A model generated the notes under the pieces. It ran no database searches and was not told the DNA's origin. It worked only from the letters and a program-made list of their open reading frames with translations. Of a stretch of DNA of 64,000 bases, positions 19,033 through 29,900 are shown one piece after another (within the stretch, counting starts at the first letter, position 1; the number at the start of each line of letters is the position of its first letter). Where the stretch lies: the NCBI RefSeq assembly GCF_040786285.1, contig NZ_JBFMKQ010000002.1, positions 806,001-870,000 of the forward strand, given 5' to 3'. This DNA is from Aquimarina sp040786285. Its GTDB lineage: Bacteria > Bacteroidota > Bacteroidia > Flavobacteriales > Flavobacteriaceae. The position numbers and the translations under genes were made by a program.

Positions 19033-21081
19033 ATGAAAAAACTTTTTATTAGTGCCCTTATCACTATTTGGGCTATACAGTTGATTAATGCACAATCAAT
19101 TGATAAAAACGGATATAGTCTAATGCCTTGGCCAAAAGAAATAGTCTCTCTGGATGGCAATTTTATAGTTAAGGAAAATTTTACGGTATCCATTCAAAAA
19201 GATGCAACAGATAGATTATATAATGCCACAACTAGATTTATTAGACGCCTTAGTGGGAGAACGGGAGTATTTCTGGAACATGGTTTTCCATTGGTGGCCA
19301 ATGATAAATCTTCTCTAAAAATTGAAATTAAAAGAGAAGCTAGGTTAGAATTATTTGAAGATGAATCCTATGTGATTGAGGTAGGTAAAGAAGGGATACA
19401 ACTCATAGCAGAAACAGATATAGGAGCATTAAGAGGGTTAGAAACTATTCTTCAATTGGTAAAAGCCAATACAGATTATTTTTATTTTCCATTCGTTACG
19501 ATCACAGACTCTCCTAGGTTCTCCTGGAGAGGTCTTATGATTGATGTTGCCAGGCATTATCAACCTGTAGATGTTCTGAAACGGAATTTGGATGCCATGG
19601 CTGCTGTAAAACTGAATGTTTTTCACTGGCATTTAACAGATGATCAAGGGTTTAGAGTAGAATCCAAAACCCACCCCAAATTGCATGAATTAGGTTCTGA
19701 TGGTCAGTACTACACACATCATGAAATACGTGAAATAGTACAATATGCTTCAGATAGAGGAATACGAGTTATGCCGGAGTTCGATGTGCCGGGTCATGCT
19801 ACAGCAATACTAACTGCATACCCAGAATTGGGAAGTAAAGATACGATCTATCAAATAGAACGGCATGCCGGAGTTTTTGACCCTACGTTAGATCCAACGA
19901 ATGAAAAAACATACCAGGTATTGACTGATTTGTTTACAGAAATGGCAACATTGTTTCCGGATCAGTATTTTCATATAGGTGGCGACGAAAATGAAGGAAA
20001 GCATTGGGATGAGAACGAGAAAATTTTGGCGTTTAAGAAAGAACATGGCTTCAAAACTAATCACGATTTACAAACATATTTTAATCTTAAAATTCAAAAA
20101 ATACTTGAAAAACTAGGGAAAAAACTCGTGGGTTGGGAAGAAATTATGACACCAGAAATGCCAACTACTGCAGTAATACATTCATGGAGAGGGATAAATG
20201 AAGGAGTCCAACCAGGATCTTCACTCATTCAAGCTTCAAAAAAAGGCCATCATGGTATATTATCGACAGGATATTACATTGATCGTATGCATAATATTGA
20301 AGATCATTACTTGATAGATCCAATACCAAATTCTTCGGATTTAACCGATCAGGAGCAAAAACATATTTTAGGAGGTGAGGTAACCATGTGGGGGGAGCTG
20401 GTTACGCCTTTAACATTAGACTCAAGAATATGGCCAAGAACAGCTGCAATTGCAGAACGTTTTTGGTCACCAAGATCGGTAAGTAATATAGAACATATGA
20501 AAAAGAGGCTCTCTGCGGTAAGCTTTCGCTTAGAAGAATTAGGGCTAACACACCTTAAAAACCGTGATGTGATTCTTAGAAATATTGCTAATGGTAATAC
20601 CATTGATGGCTTAATTAAACTAACAAAGGTTTGTCAGCCTTTAAAAGTTTATACGCGTAATAAAGGAGGGACCGAGTATAAATCATATTCGCCTTTTACG
20701 TTATTTGCAGATGCTTGCACCACAGATGCACATGATGCAATTTTGTTCGAAAAATTGGTGGATGCTTATACTGTTGATTCAAAAAAATCAAAAAAATCAA
20801 TAGAAATAGTCTTGAACTCCTGGATTCAAAACCATAATGATGTACAAGCTCTTAAAGGTACTACACCACTTGTAAATGATGTAATGGAACTATCTTTTGC
20901 ACTTAAAGAATTATCCGTATTCCTACTAAAAATCATAAAGCAGGAAGGGGTGTCCAAGACTGATCATACTACATTTTTAAAACTAATTGAAGAAGCAAAA
21001 CAACCTCATGCAGACGTAGAATTAGTTCTTAATGATTCCTTTATAAAGTTATTCGAATATGTAAAGAAGAATGAACTTTAA
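19033..21081 (+). CDS. GH20 beta-N-acetylhexosaminidase
   Basis: A 682-residue secreted enzyme with a signal peptide (MKKLFISALITIWAIQLINAQ). An N-terminal GH20b domain (about 30-145) precedes the GH20 barrel (about 150-500). Key motifs: RGLMIDVARHYQP, LNVFHWHLTDDQGFR, and the catalytic Asp318-Glu319 pair in FHIGGDENEG, used for substrate-assisted hydrolysis via the acetamido group. The C-terminal ~170 residues are helical and of unknown role. It would cut chitobiose and short chitin oligomers to GlcNAc, probably in the periplasm, because no lipobox or type IX domain is present. It follows the NagB fusion by 9 bases, so intermediate release and catabolism are co-expressed. Confidence 0.95.
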   Translation: MKKLFISALITIWAIQLINAQSIDKNGYSLMPWPKEIVSLDGNFIVKENFTVSIQKDATDRLYNATTRFIRRLSGRTGVFLEHGFPLVANDKSSLKIEIKREARLELFEDESYVIEVGKEGIQLIAETDIGALRGLETILQLVKANTDYFYFPFVTITDSPRFSWRGLMIDVARHYQPVDVLKRNLDAMAAVKLNVFHWHLTDDQGFRVESKTHPKLHELGSDGQYYTHHEIREIVQYASDRGIRVMPEFDVPGHATAILTAYPELGSKDTIYQIERHAGVFDPTLDPTNEKTYQVLTDLFTEMATLFPDQYFHIGGDENEGKHWDENEKILAFKKEHGFKTNHDLQTYFNLKIQKILEKLGKKLVGWEEIMTPEMPTTAVIHSWRGINEGVQPGSSLIQASKKGHHGILSTGYYIDRMHNIEDHYLIDPIPNSSDLTDQEQKHILGGEVTMWGELVTPLTLDSRIWPRTAAIAERFWSPRSVSNIEHMKKRLSAVSFRLEELGLTHLKNRDVILRNIANGNTIDGLIKLTKVCQPLKVYTRNKGGTEYKSYSPFTLFADACTTDAHDAILFEKLVDAYTVDSKKSKKSIEIVLNSWIQNHNDVQALKGTTPLVNDVMELSFALKELSVFLLKIIKQEGVSKTDHTTFLKLIEEAKQPHADVELVLNDSFIKLFEYVKKNEL

Positions 21082-21311
21082 TAAAACAGGGCATCCCGTA
21101 TTAAATAATGATTATAAGTAGTTTATAGCGTTTAGAGAGTTGATCAATTATTGTCTTCATGATCAATATGTAAGTCTTAAATAACCTCTATTGATAATAG
21201 AAATAAAGTCGTTTAGAGCAATTTTAATGACATCCGTATAAAAAATTACGGTTTGGCAGATGTTGTTGATATTTTTAACTGACTTAATACAAACACAAAC
21301 CATATAAACTC

Positions 21312-24300
21312 ATGAAACCAATCTTCACTAAAGGGTGGGCTAGATATTTCTTTCTCCAAACCCAACAAAAGACCTTTAACTGGTACATCATCTTATTCTT
21401 TTTATTAGGAATCAATTTTCTGGTGGCCCAAGTAAATACAGGCGGTAGTGCTACTACTGCTAACCATAACAAACAAGTTATAGGATATATTACTAATTGG
21501 GATGCCTGGAAAGCAGCTAGTGCGGGTGTACCATCAGCTGGGGCGTTGACACAATTAAATATCGATTATTCGAAATATACCATTTTAAACTATTCCTTTT
21601 TTGGAGTAGCAGTTGATGGATCATTACATAGCGGTGATCTTCGTAATAAGCAAATTTACCAACCAGGAGCAGTGCAACAACCAGCCGATCTTTTATACGG
21701 TGACCCTTTTAGCAGTTGGGATTTTCATATTCTTTTTGGAGAAATAGAACCTATACAATGGATTAACGAAGCTGTAAAAGTAAGAGCAGAAGCCTTAGGG
21801 TATCAGGTTACCGTGGGAGAAAACACGTGGACTCACCCAGAATGGGGACTAAGCGGAGAATTACCATTACCACTACCAAAAGAAGGTAGTGGCGCTAAGG
21901 GATTATTAGAGCTAGCTCATCAAAATGGAGTAAAAGTAATGGCTTCTATAGGTGGGTGGAGTATGTGTAAGCATTTTCCTGAAATGGCTGCAGACCCCGT
22001 AAAGAGAGCTCGTTTTATCGAAGATTGCAAGAAACTTATTAATATGGGATTTGATGGAATAGATCTGGATTGGGAATATCCAGGACCATTTCCTGGAATG
22101 AACTTTACAGGAACTAATGCGGATTATGCAAATTTTGAAAACTTGGTTCAGGAAATTAGAAATGCTATTGGACCTGATAAACTGATTACTGCAGCTATGG
22201 CAGCAGATTATAAAAAAATAGAAGGGTTCAATTGGTCAAAATTGACCAACACGATGGATTACTTCAATATGATGACTTATGATTTTAATGGTGGATGGTC
22301 TAATATAGCGGGACATAATGCACCAGTATATCCTTATGATGGAGCAGAAGCACCTGATTTTAATTGGCAAACATTATTAAATAAGATGAAAGGTATGGGG
22401 GTACCTTCAAATAAAATTAATTTTGGAGCCCCGTTTTATGGTAGAGGTGTTGTGACTGATGGAACAGCAGATCTAAATACTCCAACTGTAAAAAGAAATG
22501 TCACGATACAACCAGATGGCCCAGTAAGTACGGCAGCCGATTATACCAATTGGCCACAAGAAGTATATGATGGTACACCAAATCACTTTTTTATCAAGCA
22601 GAAGACAGGTGCAGGTAGTGGATGGACTAGAAAATGGGATAATCAGGCCAAAGTGCCTTATATGGTTAAAGGAAATTTCTTTTTAAGTTATGATGACGAA
22701 GAATCCATCGGAATCAAAGCTCAATTCATTAATGATAACAACTTGGCAGGTACTATTGTATGGACTGTCTTTGGAGATCTTGAATTTAGTGGTTCGGCGC
22801 AATCTTTTGGTACAAAATTAAAAAGATGGTCTAGTGTGAAATCACCATTAATAAACAAAATGAATGAAGTATTTGCTTCGGGAGGTACTGGTAATCCTCC
22901 TCCAACAGTTTCAATTACTTCTCCCGCGCAAGGCGAAATAGTTACGGCCGGATCAAATATAAATATCACTGCAAATGCAAATGATAGCAATGGTAATGTT
23001 ACTCGTGTAGAATTTTATAATGGATCTTCTTTATTAGGGCAAGATGATAGTGCGCCATATGCATATAGTTGGGCTAATGTCTCTGCAGGAAGTTATTCGA
23101 TTATCGTAAAAGCTTATGATAATGAAGGAGCTAGTGCAACCTCATCGGTTTCAATAACGGTTAATGGATCAGGTGGTAATGAGTTACCGACAGTTTCTAT
23201 AACGTCACCACAATCTGGAGCCACTTTTACTGCCGGTGCTACTATCGATATCATAGCAAATGCATCCGATAGTGATGGGACAATAGAAAGAGTAGAATTT
23301 TATAATGGGTCTTCTTTATTAGGGCAAGACACGAGTTCTCCTTATAGCTACAGTTGGATAAATGTATCCGAGGGTAGCTATACCATTACTGTAAAAAGTT
23401 TTGATAATGAAGGAGGAGAGGGTACCGAATCAGTTTCAATTACAGTAAACGGAAGTGGAGGCTCTTGTACGGCACCAGCCTATGTTCCCGGACAAATATA
23501 TACAAGAGGTGATGTGGTTTCTTATCAGGGAAATGAGTACAAAGCCAAGTGGTGGACACAAAATAATGACCCGGTTACCAATAGAGAAAATGTTTGGGAA
23601 TTGATAGGCCCATGTAGCGGCGGTGGTAATGAAGCACCACAAGTTACTGTCACTTCTCCTACCAGTGGTCAATCTTTTATCCAGGGAAATACTATTGCAA
23701 TAAGTGCTAACGCTTCAGACGCAGATGGCTCTATTTCTAAAGTCGAATTTTATGTAGATGGAAATATGATCGGTGAAGATACCACTGCACCCTATACAAC
23801 AAACTGGACAGCTACTTTGGGTAGTCATAGTATTACTGCAAAAGCAACAGATAACAGCAACGAATCAACTACATCTAGTGTGATTAGTATAAATGTTACT
23901 TCTGACGGTGGTGGATGCGATAATAGTGGTTTTAAAGTAGTTGGCTATATGCCGAGTTGGCAAGGTAATGCGAGTGCTATTCAATATGATAAATTAACTC
24001 ATATTAATTATTCTTTCCTATTACCAAATAGTGATGGAAGTCTACGTCCTTTAGACAATTTAGCTATGATGCAACAGATTGTTTCATTGGGTCATGCACA
24101 AGGCGTTAAAGTATTGATCGCTGTAGGCGGTTGGATGGATGGTAATGATTCTCCGTTTACGACACTTGCCGCCAATGCATCAACAAGAACGGCTTTCATA
24201 AATAACCTGGTCAATTTTGTAAACCAACATAATCTTGATGGTGTAGATATGGATTGGGAGTACCCTCGCGAAGGTAATGAGCCTCAACATTATGAACTAC

Positions 24301-26852
24301 TAATGCAAGAACTCGGACAGGCAATGCATAGTCGAGGTAAATTGCTAACTGCTGCTGTGGTAGTCTCTGGATGGAATGCTGATGGTGTACTTAGCGGAGT
24401 TTTTGATGATGTAGATTTCTTGAATATAATGGCTTATGACGGACCATCTCATGGTTCTATGGCACAAGCCACAGGTGGATTGGATTATTGGCTCGGTAGA
24501 GGATTACCAAAATCCAAAGCAGTGTTGGGAGTACCTTTCTATAGTCGCCCACAAGCACAAAGTTACGCTTCATTATTGGCTCAAGGTGCTAGCCCCAATA
24601 GTGATTCTTTTCAAGGAAATAATTATAATGGGATCCCAACGATAAAGGCTAAAACCGAGATGGCACTGCAAAGAGGTGGTGGGATTATGATGTGGGAACT
24701 CTCGCATGATACTAGTGATCAACAAACATCATTATTAACAGCAATTAATCAGGTTGTGGGCGACCCTTGTGGAGGAAATAATACCCCACCAACTGTTTCT
24801 GTTACTTCTCCACAAGACGGAGCATCGTATACTGTAGGAAGCAATGTAGAAATTACAGCAAATGCTTCTGATAGTGATGGTAATATTACCAAAGTAGTAT
24901 TCTATATTGATGGAAATATGATCAGCGAAGATTCTTCGGCACCATACACAGCAAACTGGGCCTCGACAGCTGGTAATCATGATATAACTGCAATAGCTAC
25001 AGATAATGATAATGCAAGCACTACATCTGTTGCCATTAGTATTACTGTACAAACAGATACTGGAGGTAGTTGTGATGAACCAAACTATGTTGAAAATGGG
25101 GGATATGTAGCCGGAAGTAAAGTACAAAATGTAGGAAATGTATACCAATGTCGTGATTACCCGAATAGTGGTTGGTGTAATGGCGCAGCATGGGCCTATG
25201 CTCCGGGTACAGGAACCTATTGGGAAGATGCCTGGACACTAATAGGTGAATGTGGCGGAGGAAACCCTCCTAATAACCAAGCTCCTACAGTATCTATTAC
25301 CAATCCAGCAAATGGTTCAAGTTTCGAGGTTGGGCAATCGATTAATATTATGGCCACTGCAAATGATCAAGATGGTTCGGTAACAAAAGTTGAATTTTTT
25401 GTAGACGGAGTTGAGGTTGCAGAAGACCTGTCTTCTCCTTATAGCACCAATTGGACTGCTACCCAAGGAAACCATACACTCACGGCAAGGGCTACCGATA
25501 ATTTGAATACGACTGGCGATTCTGCTGCCGTTTCTATTTCAGTAGGATCTGTAAATCCACCAAATCCAGGAGGAGATCTTCCGAAGAGAATTTTAGTAGG
25601 ATACTGGCATAACTTTATTAATCCAGCGGGTCCAATGAAGCTTAGCGAAATTTCAGATAAATGGGATGTAATTAATATAGCTTTTGCGGTTCCTACAGTT
25701 CCTGTTGGTTCTGCAATGACATTTACACCAGATCCTGCAATCTATTCAAGCGTGCAAGAATTTAAGAATGATGTAGCACGTCTTCAAAGCAGAGGGAAAA
25801 AAGTTTTAATTTCTATGGGTGGTGAAACGGGTGTTGTAGGTATAAATACCCCGGCAGATGCTCAGGCGTTTAGTAGTTCTATGATCAATATTATTAGAGA
25901 ATATGGTTTTGATGGTATGGATATTGATTTCGAGGGGCAGTCTATTTCTCTTGTCGGTGGTGATACAGACTTTAAAAACCCAACATCTCCTAAGATTGTA
26001 AATCTTATAAGCGCCACTAGAACAATATTATCACAATTTGGCTCTGATTTCATATTATCTATGGCACCAGAAACTTTATTTGTACAGGGAGGTTTTAGTT
26101 CTTACGGAGGCCCGGCTGGTGCCTATCTTCCTATAATATATGCTTTTCGTAATGATATGGATTATATTCATGTTCAGCATTATAATACCGGGTGCATGTT
26201 AGGGTTAGATGGATTATGTTATTCTTCAGCTAATGCCGATTTTCATGTGGCGATGGCAGATATGTTATTGCAAGGGTTTCCTGTTGCCGGTGGAGCACAA
26301 TTCCCGGCATTGCGACAAGATCAGGTTGCAATTGGGTTACCAGCTACTGGTAGTGCTGCGGGTAGTGGATATACTGCACCAGCAGAAGTTCATAAAGCAT
26401 TGGATTATATTATCAAAGGGCAATCTTTTGGAGGTAGATATACCTTACGTAATCCTTCGGGATATGCCAATTTTAGAGGATTAATGACTTGGTCTATTAA
26501 TTGGGATAAAGCAAGTAATTCCGGGTTTTCTAACCCCCATAGAGCATATCTGGATGGATTGGATAGTAGAGCGACACTTATTCAAAATGATGTAAGTACT
26601 GTGAAGCTATCTCCTAATCCAGTGTTTGGCGATGTTGTAAATATAAATGTTGAAAGTGATATACAAAACACCACATACGATCTTCAGGTATTTAATTCTA
26701 GTGGTATTAAGGTCTTAGATTTCAGGAAAACCAAAATCCAAAAAGGCGATAATCTAAATACTTTTGATGTAAGTAAGTTAGAAGAAGGATTGTATTTCTA
26801 TACCATTACCACACCCAAAGGCAAAACAACCGGTAAACTTATAAAACGTTAA
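21312..26852 (+). CDS. Giant multimodular chitinase with three GH18 catalytic domains, type IX secreted
   Basis: An 1846-residue ChiA-like enzyme. Order: long signal peptide (to about residue 40, ending FLVAQ); GH18-1 (about 48-515, DGIDLDWE at 248-255); Ig-like 1 (528-619) and 2 (623-713); CBM5/12 (718-768, YKAKWWT); Ig-like 3 (773-866); GH18-2 (869-1153, DGVDMDWE at 976-983); Ig-like 4 (about 1156-1250); Cys-containing chitin-binding-like module (1253-1314); Ig-like 5 (about 1321-1412); GH18-3 (about 1423-1755, DGMDIDFE at 1534-1541); type IX C-terminal sorting domain (1766-1846, LSPNPVFGD to GKLIKR). All three catalytic motifs are intact. The well-known F. johnsoniae ChiA has two GH18 domains, one at each end; here an extra central one is present. 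It probably attacks crystalline chitin with complementary endo and processive domains, outside the cell. Confidence 0.93.
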   Translation: MKPIFTKGWARYFFLQTQQKTFNWYIILFFLLGINFLVAQVNTGGSATTANHNKQVIGYITNWDAWKAASAGVPSAGALTQLNIDYSKYTILNYSFFGVAVDGSLHSGDLRNKQIYQPGAVQQPADLLYGDPFSSWDFHILFGEIEPIQWINEAVKVRAEALGYQVTVGENTWTHPEWGLSGELPLPLPKEGSGAKGLLELAHQNGVKVMASIGGWSMCKHFPEMAADPVKRARFIEDCKKLINMGFDGIDLDWEYPGPFPGMNFTGTNADYANFENLVQEIRNAIGPDKLITAAMAADYKKIEGFNWSKLTNTMDYFNMMTYDFNGGWSNIAGHNAPVYPYDGAEAPDFNWQTLLNKMKGMGVPSNKINFGAPFYGRGVVTDGTADLNTPTVKRNVTIQPDGPVSTAADYTNWPQEVYDGTPNHFFIKQKTGAGSGWTRKWDNQAKVPYMVKGNFFLSYDDEESIGIKAQFINDNNLAGTIVWTVFGDLEFSGSAQSFGTKLKRWSSVKSPLINKMNEVFASGGTGNPPPTVSITSPAQGEIVTAGSNINITANANDSNGNVTRVEFYNGSSLLGQDDSAPYAYSWANVSAGSYSIIVKAYDNEGASATSSVSITVNGSGGNELPTVSITSPQSGATFTAGATIDIIANASDSDGTIERVEFYNGSSLLGQDTSSPYSYSWINVSEGSYTITVKSFDNEGGEGTESVSITVNGSGGSCTAPAYVPGQIYTRGDVVSYQGNEYKAKWWTQNNDPVTNRENVWELIGPCSGGGNEAPQVTVTSPTSGQSFIQGNTIAISANASDADGSISKVEFYVDGNMIGEDTTAPYTTNWTATLGSHSITAKATDNSNESTTSSVISINVTSDGGGCDNSGFKVVGYMPSWQGNASAIQYDKLTHINYSFLLPNSDGSLRPLDNLAMMQQIVSLGHAQGVKVLIAVGGWMDGNDSPFTTLAANASTRTAFINNLVNFVNQHNLDGVDMDWEYPREGNEPQHYELLMQELGQAMHSRGKLLTAAVVVSGWNADGVLSGVFDDVDFLNIMAYDGPSHGSMAQATGGLDYWLGRGLPKSKAVLGVPFYSRPQAQSYASLLAQGASPNSDSFQGNNYNGIPTIKAKTEMALQRGGGIMMWELSHDTSDQQTSLLTAINQVVGDPCGGNNTPPTVSVTSPQDGASYTVGSNVEITANASDSDGNITKVVFYIDGNMISEDSSAPYTANWASTAGNHDITAIATDNDNASTTSVAISITVQTDTGGSCDEPNYVENGGYVAGSKVQNVGNVYQCRDYPNSGWCNGAAWAYAPGTGTYWEDAWTLIGECGGGNPPNNQAPTVSITNPANGSSFEVGQSINIMATANDQDGSVTKVEFFVDGVEVAEDLSSPYSTNWTATQGNHTLTARATDNLNTTGDSAAVSISVGSVNPPNPGGDLPKRILVGYWHNFINPAGPMKLSEISDKWDVINIAFAVPTVPVGSAMTFTPDPAIYSSVQEFKNDVARLQSRGKKVLISMGGETGVVGINTPADAQAFSSSMINIIREYGFDGMDIDFEGQSISLVGGDTDFKNPTSPKIVNLISATRTILSQFGSDFILSMAPETLFVQGGFSSYGGPAGAYLPIIYAFRNDMDYIHVQHYNTGCMLGLDGLCYSSANADFHVAMADMLLQGFPVAGGAQFPALRQDQVAIGLPATGSAAGSGYTAPAEVHKALDYIIKGQSFGGRYTLRNPSGYANFRGLMTWSINWDKASNSGFSNPHRAYLDGLDSRATLIQNDVSTVKLSPNPVFGDVVNINVESDIQNTTYDLQVFNSSGIKVLDFRKTKIQKGDNLNTFDVSKLEEGLYFYTITTPKGKTTGKLIKR

Positions 26853-26868
26853 GCCCTTTGTATTTTAG

Positions 26869-26905
26869 CCATCCGATGATCATTGTTACCAATGGCATCG
26901 GATGG
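26869..26905 (+). terminator. Terminator after the triple-GH18 chitinase
   Basis: A 10-base perfect stem (CCATCCGATG at 26869-26878 with CATCGGATGG at 26896-26905) holds an inner CATTG/CAATG stem and is followed by TTTTATTATTT. This is a classic intrinsic terminator on the plus strand, just after the chitinase stop at 26852. Confidence 0.85.
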
Positions 26906-26969
26906 TTTTATTATTTCATAAAGCTTCTTTTGCTTTATGATGTATTTCTTCACCTTAAAACCTAAAATT

Positions 26970-29900
26970 ATGCAGATTAAAGCTACAATACTAAAAATAT
27001 GCTTTTGTTACCTTTTCATTTTGGGTTCGTTTTTAGGAACTAATGCCCAAAACCGACCTTTTCCTCAACAAAAAGATTGGAATGGGTGTATTAAACCCAA
27101 CAATGTATCTCAACAACAAATGAATAGCTCTGTACAGGGCATGTATGATTATTGGAAATCTAATTTTCTAAAACCTACCAATTTACAGGGAGGATATTAC
27201 ATAAATGGTGGGTGTACTGGATGTACAGTGCCTAGTAAAGGAACCTCTGAAGGACATGGATACGGTATGATCATTACTGCCTTGATGGAAGGATATGATA
27301 CCCAGTCCAAAACTTATTTCGATGGACTGTACAAGTTTTTTGACACACACCGAAGTACTATTAACTCAGAATTAATGGGCTGGAATGTTGCTGTTGATGA
27401 GCGTACTAATGCATTTAGCTCTGCGGCTGATGGTGATATGGATATTGCCTATGCTTTATTATTAGCTCATTATCAATGGGGATCTGGTGGTGCAATTAAT
27501 TATTTGCAAGAAGCGAAGGATGTGATTACCAATGGGATTAAAGCTTCTTTGATTCATCCATCATCTCTTCGGGTCATGATGGGTGACTGGGATAATAATG
27601 CTTTAGAGACTCGGTCTTCAGATTGGATGACTGCACATTTTAGAGCATACCAAAAAGCCACCGGAGATAATTCTTGGAACAATATTGCTAACAAAGTATA
27701 TCAAATGGTGGATCAGCTAAATACCAATAATCTTGGTATTTTACCCGATTTTGTAGATGGCAATCCCGCTATACCAGACACTAATAATGCAACTGGTGAG
27801 CCTAATTCTCAAGATTATTATTGGAATGCTTGCCGAACTCCATGGCGAATTGCAACCGATTTTGCACATTATGGAACACCAGATGCAAGAACACAGTCTA
27901 ATAGGTTTGTAAACTGGGCAAAAACAGATATCGGAACCAACTTCGGAAATTTCGCTTCTGGATACACTGTAAATGGGCAAATAGTAGGTAGCCGATATGG
28001 TCCAACAGCTTTCGTGGCTCCCTTAGTTGTGGCATCTATTACCAATAGCGCAAACCAAAGTTTTTTAAATACCGGATGGAATTATATTAAAAACAAACAA
28101 ACAGATTATTATGGTACGAGTATCAATCTATTAAGTATGCTGGTTATTTCGGGGAACTGGTGGGTACCCGAACCAGAAACCATAAATCCTTCACCCGATC
28201 AACAACCTTATGCGGGCACACCGGTTATTATTCCGGGTAAAATTGAAGCCGAAAATTATGATTTAGGTGGACAAACCATTGCATTTAATGATGTGACCGC
28301 TTCAAACCAGGGTGGTACTTATCGCAATGATGCTGTAGATATTGAACCTAGTACCGCAGGAGGTCATAATGTAGGTTGGATACAGGCCGGTGAGTGGTTA
28401 GAGTATACCATAGATGTTACGGCTTCAAAAACATATACACTCGAGTGTAGCGTAGCTGCTATTTCTTCTGGTAGGAACTTTCATATCGAGGTCAATAAGC
28501 AGAATGTAAGTGGTACGATTAATGTACCCAATACCAATGGTTGGCAAAATTGGCAAACTGTTACCAGTACGATGACTTTATCACAAGGTACCCAGGTATT
28601 GCGCGTAGCCATGGATACGAATGATTTTAATATCGATTATTTGATCATTAAAGATGAGGGTATAGCCCCAGATCCTAATCAGGCACCGATTTGCAATTTA
28701 ACTTCACCAACCAATGGTCAAACGTTTACCGAAGGAGATACAGTCACCATAAATGCTACAGCATCTGATATAGATGGTACGATCACCAAAGTTGAATTTT
28801 ATGACGGAAACATATTGCTTGCCACCGATGCTACAATACCTTATGCCTTTAATTGGAATACAGCATCGGTAGGCAATCATGTAATCACCGCAAAGGCATT
28901 TGATGATGATGGAGATACCACAGTCTCCACCGCGGTAACCATTACAGTTAATACATCGGGTACCGGAACCGGCAATTGCGATGTAGCACCCTATATTGAA
29001 GACGGAGGCTATGTAGAAGGCAGTCAGGTACAAAATAATGGTAACGTTTATGAATGCAAACCGTATCCATTTTCGGGATGGTGTAATGGTGCTGCATGGG
29101 CCTATGCACCAGGAGAAGGAACCTATTGGGAAGATGCCTGGACGTTGGTAGGTGAATGTGATGGCGGAACAAACCCTCCGGGAGGAAATCAACCCCCAAC
29201 GGTATCAATTACGAATCCAACAAATGGGCAATCCTTTGCTGTAGGAAGTACGATTACTATTAACGCTAATGCTTCAGATACAGATGGAAATGTTACCAAG
29301 GTTGAATTTTTTGGTAACGGTACAAAATTAGGAGAAGATACAACAAGTCCGTACAGTTATAGCTGGAGTAGTGTTTCCACCGGAAATTATATACTAACAG
29401 CAGCAGCAACCGATAATGAAAATGTAACCACAGAATCTGCATCAGTAAATATTTCTGTTGGGACTACCAATCCACCACCTTCGGGTTTACCGGTTAGAAT
29501 CATGAATGGGTATTGGCACAACTTTTTTAATGGCACTAATTTAATAAAGCTTAAGGATGTTTCTCCTAGCTGGGATGTGATCAATGTCTCATTTGCAGTA
29601 CCCAAATTTTCTGCTGCAGATGGCGAGATAGGATTCGAATTATCATCGGATTTTGATGCGATTAATTATACAGAAGCCGAATTTAGATCAGACATTCAAT
29701 TATTACAGAGTCAGGGCAAAAAGATCATCATTTCTATTGGAGGAGCAGAAGGACAAGTGCAACTAAATACTACAGCGGCAAGAGATAAGTTCATATCATC
29801 TATGATTATTATTATCGAAGACTATGGTTTTGATGGAATGGATATTGATTTTGAAGGACAGTCACTTTCTTTTGAATTAGGGGACACCGATTTTAGAAAC

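Noticed and set aside
21240..21262. Operator-like inverted repeat (CCGTA...TACGG) before the giant chitinase
   Set aside because: Only five matching bases in AT-rich DNA and not seen upstream of the other chitin genes.
24735..25148. A 137-codon minus-strand frame inside the giant chitinase
   Set aside because: Cys/Ile/Ser-rich antisense shadow of Ig-like repeats; no homology features.
28704..29192. A 162-codon minus-strand frame inside the GH8-GH18 gene
   Set aside because: Antisense shadow with abnormal composition lying over confirmed domains.
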